This document shows positions 50,601-58,688 of a stretch of DNA of 64,000 nucleotides, piece by piece. The DNA is from Enterococcus plantarum (GTDB taxonomy: Bacteria; Bacillota; Bacilli; Lactobacillales; Enterococcaceae). The stretch is from positions 1 to 64,000 of the forward strand of contig NZ_MIKA01000005.1 of NCBI RefSeq assembly GCF_001730295.1, given 5' to 3'. Under the pieces are notes generated by a model. That model saw only the letters and a program-made list of their open reading frames with translations, did not search any database and was not told the DNA's origin. Position numbers and translations under genes: made by a program. Numbering within the stretch: the first letter of the stretch is position 1; each line of letters begins with the position of its first letter.

Positions 50601-51941
50601 CAGTGCAACGGAATATTCTGCTGTACCTTCTTGATATTGCTTTAAAAGTGCTTCTGCAGCTACTCGTTTTTCATTATAGTGTTTCAGGTTAGTTTCGTAA
50701 GTAGCAAGGGTTGTATCATAATCTGTTTTTTGTTGATCATACGTTATTTTAGCCACTTGATAGGTTTTTGTTTTCTGTTCAAATGCTGTTTTTCCTTTCT
50801 CATACGTTATGCGAGCTGTTTCATATTGGTTCACTAATTCGTTTAATTGAGTTGAGATCGTTTCATATGTAGTCTTTTTCTCTTCATAAGTTTGTTTTGT
50901 TGTGTGATAATCGTCTTTGATTTTATTGTACTCAGCCAGTTTATTTTCGTATTTACTTATTGAAGTCTTCAATGCTGATAAGCGTTTTTCATAGGTTGTT
51001 TTGTCAGTTAAGTAACTGTCTTTCGCTTCGTTATACTCTGTTAGTATAGCGTTATATTCCGCAAGCGCTAAATCATATTTGGCTTTAACTTCAATATAGC
51101 CAGGTTTAGCAGCTTCGAGTGCTGCTTTTAGTGTAGTATAGGATGCGACAGCCAGATTAAATTCTTTGGCTTTAGTCTCATACGTTGTTTTTTTAGAGTT
51201 ATAAGTATTAAGCAATTTCTCATAAGAAAGCTTTTGTGCGTTATAGTCTTTTAATTGGTTATTATAACTGTCTTTTGCTTTATTATAGGCTGTTTGACTC
51301 TTTCCATAAGCTATTGCAGCTTCTTCGTAAATTTTCTGTTTTTTTTCATAGGCAACGCGTAAGGTTTCGTAGTCGGCTCTTTTTTTCTCTGCATCCTCGT
51401 TTAATGTTTCATATTTTGTTCGTTCGGCTAAATAGTTTTTTTGCATGCTAATAAACGTTTCTTCTGTTTGTTGATAAAGGTCTTTTTCTGCTTCATACGC
51501 ATCTTTTGCTTCATTATAATCGTCAATATGTGCTTCATAGTTTGACTTGTTTGTTTCATATGTAGTTCTGCTTACTTCATACTTTTCAGTAGCCTCATCA
51601 AATTTTGTGAGCTGTATCTGGTAGGTTTCTTTTAATCCATCTAAAGTGGTTTTAAGTTGATTTGCGGTTGTGTACGTTTTATCTGCTTCATTTTTTAAGA
51701 TATCATACTCTGCTAGTGACGCATTGTAACGCTGTTTGGTTGCTTCGTATTCATCTTTTGCAGTTGTATACTCCGCTAATATAGTCTTATAATCTTTTTC
51801 CAAGACGGTTTGAGCTGATTGGGATTGCTTTACTTGTTTTATGGTTGCAGCTAAACTTTGTACCGGAGTAATTGTTGTTATGACAAGCGTACTTGAATAC
51901 AATAAAAATTTAAATGAACCTTTTCTTAATGAATCATTCAT
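47640..51941 (-). CDS. giant coiled-coil LPXTG surface protein
   Basis: 1433 residues. Signal peptide at 1-31 (ends TPVQSLAA). From about 40 to 860 the chain is an irregular helical array built on tyrosine every 7 to 14 residues within K/E/T/A-rich segments (for example YETAKxxYExxK), a very long coiled coil. A more ordered region follows (about 860-1170), then a proline/glutamate-rich stalk (about 1190-1375). It ends with the sorting signal LPNTG (1396-1400), a hydrophobic span and an RRKKGKHSR tail. A second, degenerate motif LPDTR lies nine residues before it. It is anchored to the wall by sortase; adhesion or a structural role is inferred, but no homolog is recognised. Confidence 0.85.
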   Translation of the reverse strand: MNDSLRKGSFKFLLYSSTLVITTITPVQSLAATIKQVKQSQSAQTVLEKDYKTILAEYTTAKDEYEATKQRYNASLAEYDILKNEADKTYTTANQLKTTLDGLKETYQIQLTKFDEATEKYEVSRTTYETNKSNYEAHIDDYNEAKDAYEAEKDLYQQTEETFISMQKNYLAERTKYETLNEDAEKKRADYETLRVAYEKKQKIYEEAAIAYGKSQTAYNKAKDSYNNQLKDYNAQKLSYEKLLNTYNSKKTTYETKAKEFNLAVASYTTLKAALEAAKPGYIEVKAKYDLALAEYNAILTEYNEAKDSYLTDKTTYEKRLSALKTSISKYENKLAEYNKIKDDYHTTKQTYEEKKTTYETISTQLNELVNQYETARITYEKGKTAFEQKTKTYQVAKITYDQQKTDYDTTLATYETNLKHYNEKRVAAEALLKQYQEGTAEYSVALTAYAENNERYNELDKEYQQVKEQADSLTAEFQIVKTAYETATGEYQAITAAYQSIKQKYDSLVTQNDNAKNDYQQLEKEYQTINANYTHVMNVYAETETAYKAALKKSDEVKDHFTQVKASYDTLFDQFTSGSEAFDVTEAEYIEANKTYDAVTKKYELARAEYDRLFPKYQTLKNELTQLKSDLSKAETSFTNLGRIIKKTQKQYSDLKTHYTETMKEYEAVKKQFSTLGTEFSTAKTAFEIASEAISKAKESFKLIKKEYTALAVYYVDLKNKYEKTLKTYNTTLGILVEVTAEKKIHDEEYTAVSKEYEKIEDSFTTLHEEYDKVNTSYEAAYIAWKLADTAYQAAHEKLKTLKNDYDITIGLFNNLQTKYDLAKDSYLTAAKPYTDALEAYEKAVIAKDEINTSITNMKQVIADFPTAQITQDNYKKIPDILSTWKAEYSVAKQDLTASLIDSWPIIEDYQEKNTIYNSSSISHDIKYNFVYNPENFEGKLVEFIADSTEMMQKNSDKAIAYQKYYESYSNYLEAFETYTSGWEIGNVGDPNDDYSNVWQPIFNSLETGDFTSISPDFTTENLQKMKTLEDWNRFVAAYEKAVLEQVEKFSEYGAYLEGVSSTWAQAKKDITEAIKVFNAQTGSTVQIYYLKDSILTSIELMSDLTSTLSAANINRLKNTPFPEIPGQPISIYYWLTTQFKQTGEYTSTILGQDLDIFVPPSDFSVEPIKSDLDLLGLKQINDPIIPPIPDMSKPPEEPLGITAPENVTPVLEPKNIALASSLASTKLGVKIEGIDLPMLTIKHTSTPLDPIDELLISKDVSNVELDTVEAEGSIQPEAPVDLNELEDSTNVDPLERPKELEEAPKSDEPIVPALTAPETVDLAKPPVERSINITAPKVPKILEAPVAGKQSEAPESLIAPIKADVLPKTTRSKTNLVADPSKSRLPDTRFSRRLPNTGSETSLLGQGLGTFISGAAGSLLFWRRKKGKHSR

Positions 51942-52201
51942 TAATTTACACTTACCTTCCTTTTTTTAATATTATTATAGTAAAAATATAAAAACCAAAA
52001 GATAGTTATATTTATACAAATGTAATTATACAATATGTTTACGTGATATATTTATCATAATTTTCTCCACGATTCTAATTTTTTGATAAAAGACAATTAA
52101 AATTTATATTTAAAAACTATTCTTTTTTTGTATTCTTTTTTTGCATAAAAGCATTTAATTTTATTATTAGCTAATTTTATTCGAAAAATAAATTAAAAAA
52201 T
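51942..52201. other. AT-rich upstream region of the LPXTG gene
   Basis: Very AT-rich. GGAAGGTAAGTG lies before the ATG at 51941, and minus-strand TATAAT boxes occur near 51975 and 52030, but no convincing -35. No gene seen. Confidence 0.5.
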
Positions 52202-52366
52202 CTGATTTTTAACTAACAAACGTAATAAAGAAACCAACTTTTCAACATAAAATAGACACAACTTCAAGTTATTATATATTCATACCAACCAAACAACCCT
52301 AATAAAACACTTTTTCATTTTTTAACTCCTTTTCCCGCTCTTTCCCCGTAGAGCGGGTGTTTTTTT
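52202..52366 (+). ncRNA. candidate small RNA, copy 2
   Basis: Direct repeat of 47014-47177. -10 TATATT at 52275-52280, -35 TAGACA 16 bp upstream, predicted start near 52287, the same AACTCCTTTTCCC tract, and terminator CCCGCTCT/AGAGCGGG followed by TGTTTTTTTG. Loop bases differ, but promoter, body and stem are conserved. Confidence 0.65.
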
Positions 52367-52389
52367 GTGAAACACTATGAATAGTTTCA

Positions 52390-52436
52390 CAAAAAAAAGA
52401 GTTCAAAAATGAACTCTTTTTTTTTACCAATTTCGA
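52390..52436. terminator. bidirectional terminator
   Basis: AAAAAAAAGAGTTCA pairs with TGAACTCTTTTTTTTT. It ends the secreted-protein gene on the minus strand. Confidence 0.85.
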
Positions 52437-52483
52437 AATATCCTAGAGACAGTAACCAATAAGACGAAAGCCACACCAACTAA

Positions 52484-53976
52484 TTAGTAGCTTACACTGT
52501 AATTTGTTTTCTTAACTTCAAAAATGCGCTTGTTTGGGTTTCCAGTTTGTGTTAAGTCTCTGGTATCTTTACCTGCATGAACAATTGGTTTATAATTCGT
52601 TGCATTTGAATCGGAACTACCAAATGCGATGACGGATAAGTCATTTGTCTTTTGTTCAGGTGTTTTTAACCACGCGCTTAAAAAGTTTCGCCGAAGACAC
52701 TTCGGATTTGGAAATCATATTGGAACGACAGCTTTAACCCTTTATATTCAGTACCATCAAATGTGCGGTTCTCAAGATTACTAACAACGACTTTACTAGG
52801 ATCTAAATCATTTATTGAAATAATAGGGTCAAGTCCCATTGTAAAAGCTACAATTTCCATATCTTTTTGATAATAGAAATAGAATTCGGGTTTTAACCAT
52901 TTAGCAGTTGGAATTGTTTCTATGCCCATGTTGTATTCATTTTCAAATCCATAATTTCTAAATGACGTTTGAAACCCTACATTTCCTCCAGGTGCAGCAG
53001 ATAAGCCATCTGAATATTGCCCGATGAAGGGTCTTGATTGTCCACTCTCATTAATGACTACGTTAAATCGACCAATCTCTATTCCTTCAGCATTTAAGAT
53101 GGCTATAGATGCTTTATCAGCAATACTCGTGATAGCTCTAGCAATCAAACTAAACGTTCCATCGGATTTAATAATAGTAGTTTGTTGGCGTTTATTGTTT
53201 ACGTATAAGCGAGCCTGAGCTGCTCCGCCGCCGTTAACAGTACCCGTGATATTTCGTTCTCCAAGAGAGAAGTCATTCAAGTTCGTTACTAATTTAATTG
53301 GATTGACTGCCACCTTGGCTTTTTGAACTAATTCACCCTCAACATCAAACCCCAACACTTCAACATAGTCTCTAAGGAATTGAATTTCATCATTAGTATC
53401 CAATGAAAATAGGCTAGTATAAGGTACTTCTTTTTCATCAACTATTGCAGTGTTTACGGCAAGTTTTACATCAGTTATTTCCCAATCTGCAAGTCCTGTG
53501 ACAACAGAGTCTTTTTTTAAGGTAAATGCATCAGGTGTTAAAATCCATTCGCTTTCTTGAAGAAATACTTCAGATTCTTCAACAACAACCTTTTTATCTC
53601 TCTCTAATCCAAGAACGGTTACGCTATCTTCCATAGATTGAATACTATTCTTGATATCCAGTTCGAAAAAGTAATTGTCTTCTTTTGGAACATCCTCAAT
53701 AACTCTTTCTGTTGTTATCAATTTTTCATTGACCCAAAGCTGAACCCAATAAATATTGCTTCCTTTTTTAACCTCACCAGTTACAAATAGACTCTTTTTT
53801 CCACCAACGCCAACTGGATCAGTAATAATATTTTCTGCATGATTTTTAAAGGCAGCAGCTGTATCAACGGGGGGTGTTTCAGCTGCTAAAACAGTTGATC
53901 CAGTATTATCCGGAAGAATGATACCTCCCAAACTTAACCCTAAGACAACACTTGCGGTAACGATCATTTTTTTCAT
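52484..53976 (-). pseudogene. secreted Ig-like multidomain protein, frameshifted near the 3' end
   Basis: ATG 53976 follows AAAGGAG. A signal peptide (about 1-32, ending TVLAAE) leads into several beta-rich modules of about 90 residues, with motifs such as LFVTGEVKKGS, VTVLGLERD, YVEVLGFDVEG and NITGTVNGGGAAQARLYVNN. The frame ends at 52678 (432 codons). One extra base in the A5 tract at 52680-52684 would restore 65 more codons (LSAWLKTPEQK to KTNYSVSY) ending at 52486. No LPXTG is seen. The family looks like enterococcal secreted proteins with bacterial Ig-like repeats; binding role inferred. Confidence 0.75.
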
Positions 53977-54121
53977 TTGCTTTCTCCTTTCAAAGCTATT
54001 TATAATCATTGTAAATCATTTATATCATTAAGTTAATAAAAACGAACTGAGATAATTTGAATCGTGAATGTATTCAAATAAGAAAAATGATGTTTATTTA
54101 TCGAAAGAATATTTTATTTGG

Positions 54122-54636
54122 CAGCTTCATCCGTCACTTTCAGGACAATATTGAATTTCGAGTTTTTTCATAAAACTCAGGCCGTTCTGATTGCAACTCC
54201 GCAAACTCATCACTAATTAGGAAAAGGTGAGGCATAGGTTCAGAAACATCGCCACTTTTATATAATTTTTGATACTGATTGATATGATTCACGTTATTCT
54301 CCGAGAACAGGCGCTGGCGGCGTTTTAGCTCGGCATTGATCGAGATTAAGGCACGCATACTTTGAGCGCCATCTAGGTTGGTAATACTCCCTAATAAGTG
54401 AGGCAGGTTACGGAACAAGTTCGCCATTCCTCCACCTTTGTAGTCAATCAGTAGGAAAGCCACATCGTAAGGATGGAAATTCACGGCTAAACTCAAAATA
54501 TAGCTCTGCACGATTTCCGATTTACCAGAACCTGTTGTCCCAGCGATTAACCCATGAGGTCCGTGGGCTTTTTCATGTAAGTTCAAGTAGACAATATCGT
54601 CTTTTCCACGTAAACCTAAAAGCACAGCTAAGGTTC
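54122..54636 (-). pseudogene. essC relic (first FtsK/SpoIIIE ATPase domain)
   Basis: A 515-bp fragment nearly identical to essC at about 61945-62545. It encodes [19 protein letters not shown], Walker [10 protein letters not shown] and [13 protein letters not shown]. Compared with essC it lacks about 98 bp (matching 61984-62081), which shifts the frame after RPEF. Beyond the gap, [15 protein letters not shown] is an EssC piece with several different residues. Both ends break abruptly. It cannot make an EssC; it marks a past duplication or module exchange. Confidence 0.9.
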
Positions 54637-54653
54637 GTATGAGATAAAAGAAA

Positions 54654-54690
54654 AAGACAGAAGCTACTTAAAAAAGTAATTTCTGACTCT
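54654..54690 (-). terminator. possible terminator
   Basis: On the minus strand, CAGAAATTACTT and AAGTAGCTTCTG form an imperfect stem with a CTTTTTCTTTT tail, after the 54735 gene. Confidence 0.45.
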
Positions 54691-54734
54691 GAAAGGTAAT
54701 AAGTAATTAAATTTTTTCTTTTCGGTGTAGTTCT

Positions 54735-54953
54735 TCAATTTGATTTTCCATTTTTGGGAATAGTCTGTGAAAAATCAGATTGAAAAGCTGAGAATATTTT
54801 CGAACAGGCATAATAGTCACTAGCGATTTTCTTCTTGTTTACGGGGCGTTTTTTGTCACTGAAAAAGTCGTTCAGTAACTTTAGTGCAGCTTGCCAAGAA
54901 TTTAGTTGCTCCAACATGTCATGCAGGGAATAAATTTCCTGATGGCTTACCAT
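54735..54953 (-). CDS. hypothetical small protein, probable lost start codon
   Basis: 72 residues from the first ATG (54953), helical, with LHDMLEQLNSWQAALKLLNDFF. GGAGGAG lies much further upstream, six bases before an in-frame ATA at 54998. That ATA would begin IEIKKLETKNNPPIKM and give 87 residues. An ATG-to-ATA mutation is the simple explanation, so expression may be poor. It is divergent from the XRE gene, with overlapping promoters (minus TTGCTC-17-TATAAT at 55080-55052). No family recognised. Confidence 0.55.
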   Translation of the reverse strand: MVSHQEIYSLHDMLEQLNSWQAALKLLNDFFSDKKRPVNKKKIASDYYACSKIFSAFQSDFSQTIPKNGKSN

Positions 54954-55101
54954 TTTAATAGGTGGATTATTTTTTGTCTCTAGCTTTTTAATTTCTATAA
55001 TTCTCCTCCTTTTTTTGAAACGATGCTTATAAGAGCACCACTTCTTTTTTTATTATACTATATGATGTTCGTATGAGCAACAGAAGGATGGAGGAAATTT
55101 T

Positions 55102-55311
55102 ATGGAAAGAAAAGTAGAAATTCGTTTGAAACAATTGGTTAAAGATAGAGGTATATCATTAAGAGAGCTTGCACGTTTATCTGATATTGAGCCTTCAATT
55201 GTTAACAAATTAGCAAATAATAAAAGAGAAAAGATTTATTTACCGCATATCAAGAGGATAGCCGATGCTTTGGATATTAGTGATATATCTGAGATAATTC
55301 GGTTGAAGTAA
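55102..55311 (+). CDS. XRE/Cro-CI family regulator
   Basis: 69 residues, essentially one helix-turn-helix of the HTH_26 type. IRLKQLVKDRGISLRELARLSD is helices 1-2, then IEPSIVNKLANNKREKIYLPHIKRIADALDI. ATG follows GGAGGAAATTTT. Its divergent neighbour and shared promoter region suggest it represses both itself and the 54735 gene. Confidence 0.88.
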   Translation: MERKVEIRLKQLVKDRGISLRELARLSDIEPSIVNKLANNKREKIYLPHIKRIADALDISDISEIIRLK

Positions 55312-55312
55312 A

Positions 55313-55352
55313 AAATTGTGCAAATATCGCATTTCTGATATTTGCACAATTT
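55313..55352. terminator. bidirectional terminator
   Basis: AAATTGTGCAAATATC pairs perfectly with GATATTTGCACAATTT, between convergent genes. Confidence 0.85.
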
Positions 55353-55358
55353 ATTATT

Positions 55359-55898
55359 CTATATTTCTACTTTTGTTATTTTAGTCACCTTATTATCTTC
55401 TAATTCTATAGATAAAGATAGATACCCTTTTTCTGATGTATCATTCCATCGCAATACGATTAGTCCATCTCCATTTTTTCTCATTTTGTCTGGTTCACCA
55501 AGTTCATTCATAACCTTATCAAATGAATCTTCTTCTGTTATTTTTTTAATCTTCTTTTCGTCAGGTATCGTTAAATCATTGCTGTTCATTTTGATAAACG
55601 ATAATTCATTTTCTTCTGGAGAGTATATTAAATTTTGAATATAATCCTTTGAAATAATAGAAATTTTAGAAATATTCTTATCTTTACCTTCTTGGAAAAT
55701 ATACTCATTTTTTTCAGCAAATCTTTTCAATGTTTCAATATTGGATTTTTCATTTTTTGTGGAAACATCCATTGTTTTAAAAATGTCTGGAAAAGAGTTA
55801 TATGTTTTCTTATTGGAAGATACGAATAGCCATCCTCCAATGATAGCAACGAGGGTAACGCTAATTAAAACAACAATAAAAACTTTTTTATTTTTCAA
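55359..55898 (-). CDS. membrane-anchored small protein, possible T7SS accessory or immunity
   Basis: 179 residues. An N-terminal membrane anchor (about 6-26) is followed by an extracytosolic domain. The last third, SFDKVMNELGEPDKMRKNGDG then LRWNDTSEKGYLSLSIELED, resembles the SmpA/BamE-like or DUF3862 beta-sandwich. It starts at TTG 55898, after GGAGAG. Last of the run of genes after the T7SS effector, though 114 bp separate it from the previous gene. Confidence 0.6.
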   Translation of the reverse strand: MKNKKVFIVVLISVTLVAIIGGWLFVSSNKKTYNSFPDIFKTMDVSTKNEKSNIETLKRFAEKNEYIFQEGKDKNISKISIISKDYIQNLIYSPEENELSFIKMNSNDLTIPDEKKIKKITEEDSFDKVMNELGEPDKMRKNGDGLIVLRWNDTSEKGYLSLSIELEDNKVTKITKVEI

Positions 55899-56012
55899 TA
55901 TTCTCTCCGTTCTTATTTAACAGAAAAGTTTATTTTAGATTACCTATCTCTTGAATAACTTGAAATTTTCTATTTGCTATTCGATAGTTTCAGGTTTTCT
56001 AATTGGTTAGAG

Positions 56013-56432
56013 TTATTCTTCCTGTTGTTTCTTCTTTTTTTCTTCGTATTCTATCCGAACAGCTTTTGTATAAGAGTAGTGACGAAATAGCAAAACAATG
56101 CCACATACAATGAGTATCAATTCTAAATTTCCCCAAGTAAACGAACTATAACTAGAAAAAATATTAGTAAAACCTGAAGCTAAACAGCAAACAAATATCC
56201 ACCACGCAGTTGAGTTTTTTGGAAAAGCTTTCTCTTTTTTTACTAACCAAAACATTACGATAGTTTGAATAATAGCTCGAATAAGCATCCCGCTTAGAAG
56301 TAGTCCATATAGATAGTATTGACTTCCTGCCCAAAATCCAAAAATAACATTGAATATTGTCATTATTACTTGGACAAAAAGAAGAATAGTCGCCATAGTA
56401 TCTAGTTTATCTCCAGGATGTTTACTTTGCAC
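56013..56432 (-). CDS. four-span membrane protein
   Basis: 139 residues from GTG 56432, ten bases after AAAGGAG; the in-frame ATG at 56471 has no ribosome site. Hydrophobic spans lie at about 12-35, 40-62, 75-95 and 100-120, and a lysine/glutamate tail follows. It overlaps the preceding gene by 11 bases, so translation is coupled. Not recognised; co-location suggests a role with the effector, such as immunity. Confidence 0.6.
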   Translation of the reverse strand: MQSKHPGDKLDTMATILLFVQVIMTIFNVIFGFWAGSQYYLYGLLLSGMLIRAIIQTIVMFWLVKKEKAFPKNSTAWWIFVCCLASGFTNIFSSYSSFTWGNLELILIVCGIVLLFRHYSYTKAVRIEYEEKKKKQQEE

Positions 56433-56895
56433 TATTTTGTAGCTCCTTTTCAGATAATTCATCTGTGTCATAGCTTATTTCGTTACAATAGTGAATGACT
56501 AATTGGTAGTTATCGTTTGTTAATTCTTGATTATCATATCGATCGTTTCCAAAATCGATTAAATCTAATCGCACATCATTTGGAAGAAGTTCTTCATAGC
56601 AATTTTTATTGGTTCTTAAAGCACCTTTGAAGTATTCTTTTCCAAATAAAGATAATGTAACGCCAAATTCAATTTCTTTGACTGGTTTCTCAGTTTGATT
56701 AAGTAGAGCATACTCTAATACCATATTTTCATTTTTAATGGTTATATTTCCAGTAATGATTACTAATTCATTGGCAGGAAATTTGTCTTTATTTTGTTCT
56801 AGAAATTCTTTCCAAGCTGCAATGTAATTTTTGTCAATGGTCATTACGTCATATTCAGGTGTTTCCTGTAGGTACTTTGCCCATTTAATGTTCAT
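56422..56895 (-). CDS. hypothetical soluble protein, paralog of the next lipoprotein
   Basis: 157 residues from ATG 56895, after AGAAGGTGG. The middle (LEYALLNQTEKPVKEIEFGVTLSLF, a beta-sandwich pattern) matches LGTFLINTTNTTIKKLSFTL in the neighbouring lipoprotein, so the two look like duplicates with different localisation. It overlaps that gene's end by 11 bases. No known family. Confidence 0.6.
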   Translation of the reverse strand: MNIKWAKYLQETPEYDVMTIDKNYIAAWKEFLEQNKDKFPANELVIITGNITIKNENMVLEYALLNQTEKPVKEIEFGVTLSLFGKEYFKGALRTNKNCYEELLPNDVRLDLIDFGNDRYDNQELTNDNYQLVIHYCNEISYDTDELSEKELQNSAK

Positions 56896-57514
56896 TGGTG
56901 TTGTCCACCTTCTCTCCATTTATTTCTAAATCTGTTATTTTAAAAGTGATATCTGGACCTTTATTTTCCATTAATAAATCTGCTGATTTTAAAGGAGCAT
57001 CTCCATAGATAGCTAATGTAAAAAAACTTTTAGGTGGTAGTTCAACCAAATCATCACCCTCAAAATTAGATTTTATAGGTTCTACATCTCCAATATTTTT
57101 GAATGAAGGAGTAAGGGTAAAACTTAATTTTTTGATAGTCGTATTTGTCGTATTTATTAGAAATGTTCCTAAGGTGTAGCGTTCTTCTTCAGGAGAATAA
57201 TGCAATCCGTATAAGATAATATTTATTTTTTTAGATAAATCTATATTATCTTGTATTTTTAGGAAATTTACTTCAAAAAAGTTGTTATCAATGAAAGTTT
57301 GTTTCTCATTTTTTTTCTGATTTTTTGTTAATAGGAGTTTATAATCTCCTATTTGATAGCCGTTGTTTAGATAATCTTCTTGCTCCTTAGTAATTATTTC
57401 TTCGCTTGCGCTATTTGAAATAACGTTATTATTAGTATTTTTACAACCAACAAAAAATACACAAGTGATAATTAATATAAGTATATAACCTATTCTTTTT
57501 TTAAAAAAATGCAT
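56885..57514 (-). CDS. lipoprotein of unknown function
   Basis: 209 residues. Lipobox VFFVGC with cysteine near residue 24, then an Asn/Ser-rich spacer and a beta-rich domain (LGTFLINTTNTTIKKLSF near 117-134). It starts 21 bp after the 382-residue effector gene. A lipoprotein next to a secreted effector fits an immunity or export role, but that is inference. Confidence 0.65.
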   Translation of the reverse strand: MHFFKKRIGYILILIITCVFFVGCKNTNNNVISNSASEEIITKEQEDYLNNGYQIGDYKLLLTKNQKKNEKQTFIDNNFFEVNFLKIQDNIDLSKKINIILYGLHYSPEEERYTLGTFLINTTNTTIKKLSFTLTPSFKNIGDVEPIKSNFEGDDLVELPPKSFFTLAIYGDAPLKSADLLMENKGPDITFKITDLEINGEKVDNTNEH

Positions 57515-57535
57515 GACACCATTCTTCCCTTCAAA

Positions 57536-58684
57536 TTAAAGATCAGTATCTAAATCTATTAGGTCAACTTTTTTCCCAGAAACACCGATACCAATTAGAC
57601 CAGGAGTACCTATCTCTATTCCATCTGAAGCTAAATTGGCTTTAATTTTGGCAGATATTATAGAGATGTCAAGTTTACCCACATATCTAGACTGATCATC
57701 TTCCCAAAAAGTAACTTGCATACCTATCTCTGCCATATTTCCGCCGAGAGATACTTCAGCGCCATCTTTATTGACTGAGCCTTTAAGTTCGGCATTTCCT
57801 ATTGACCAGTCAACTTCATCTAAGGTTCCGCTAACAGCACTTGCTTTCATAGACCCACTTGCCCCAAGTCCTGATTTTACTGAATTTTTACTTTCTCCAT
57901 TCAAATCAACATTTGAATTCAATCCCGGTTTCAATAAAGAGCCTTTCATAGAGCCTTTGACATTAAAGAAATCTAAAGTAGCGTTGTTTACGTACTTAAT
58001 TATATACTGTCCATTCTCATATAATAATACAGCATCTCTTCCCATTGTCGACGGTGGTCGGTTTATTAGAGGCCATGATTTCATATTTTTAAAGGTATAG
58101 TATTCACGCAAAACTTTAATTTGTTCATCTGATAAATTGCGATATAATTCTCTGATTTTTTCTTCTATTTGTTCTGGAGATAATAATTTATTCATTTTGA
58201 CTTCGTGTTCTAATCGTTTGTGACGTCCTTCATTGACACCAGGAATTTTATCAATGTTCCCAGCCTTACCTATTGCTTTTAAGCTAGAATTAAGACCTGG
58301 TGAAGTAAGAGAAGAAGCACTTTGGATTTGGCTTTTATATTGGCTTATTATATTCTTAAGCTGTTTCACTTCGTCGGAGCGAGTAGAGATATTTTCTTTC
58401 AATTTTTGATCGTTAGTTTTTGATTTTTCCTCTGCTTCTGTTAAAGCAACTTTTATTTTTCTAATGTTATGATCTAGTTGTTTAGTCAAATCTGCAGATG
58501 GAGAACTTGTATAGTTTTCAGACAATGTGTTTGGAAGGGAAAGGTCACAACTACTGATAATTTCATCTATTCTAGTAGCAAGCTTTTCTGCAGACGTATA
58601 GTGAGTATCTACATCATTAGAAAGACTAGTTATGTCCGTGTTATACTTTTCAATTGCTTCACTAGTAATCTTTTTTTTCGCCAT
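57536..58684 (-). CDS. putative T7SS effector
   Basis: 382 residues. The N-terminal 150 are helical and charged (AIEKYNTDITSLSNDVDTHY; long coiled region to about 125), as in T7SS substrates. A middle segment (150-225) contains HRLEHEVKMNKLLSPEQIEE-like helices. The C-terminal 160 residues are glycine/serine-rich beta strands repeating short lysine-glycine-serine words (GSMKGSLLKPG, GSMKASAVSG, NAELKGSVN). No LXG, nuclease or lipase motif is seen. GGAGG precedes the ATG. It is placed directly after WXG-like partners, so secretion is likely; the activity is unknown. Confidence 0.65.
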   Translation of the reverse strand: MAKKKITSEAIEKYNTDITSLSNDVDTHYTSAEKLATRIDEIISSCDLSLPNTLSENYTSSPSADLTKQLDHNIRKIKVALTEAEEKSKTNDQKLKENISTRSDEVKQLKNIISQYKSQIQSASSLTSPGLNSSLKAIGKAGNIDKIPGVNEGRHKRLEHEVKMNKLLSPEQIEEKIRELYRNLSDEQIKVLREYYTFKNMKSWPLINRPPSTMGRDAVLLYENGQYIIKYVNNATLDFFNVKGSMKGSLLKPGLNSNVDLNGESKNSVKSGLGASGSMKASAVSGTLDEVDWSIGNAELKGSVNKDGAEVSLGGNMAEIGMQVTFWEDDQSRYVGKLDISIISAKIKANLASDGIEIGTPGLIGIGVSGKKVDLIDLDTDL

Positions 58685-58688
58685 TCTG

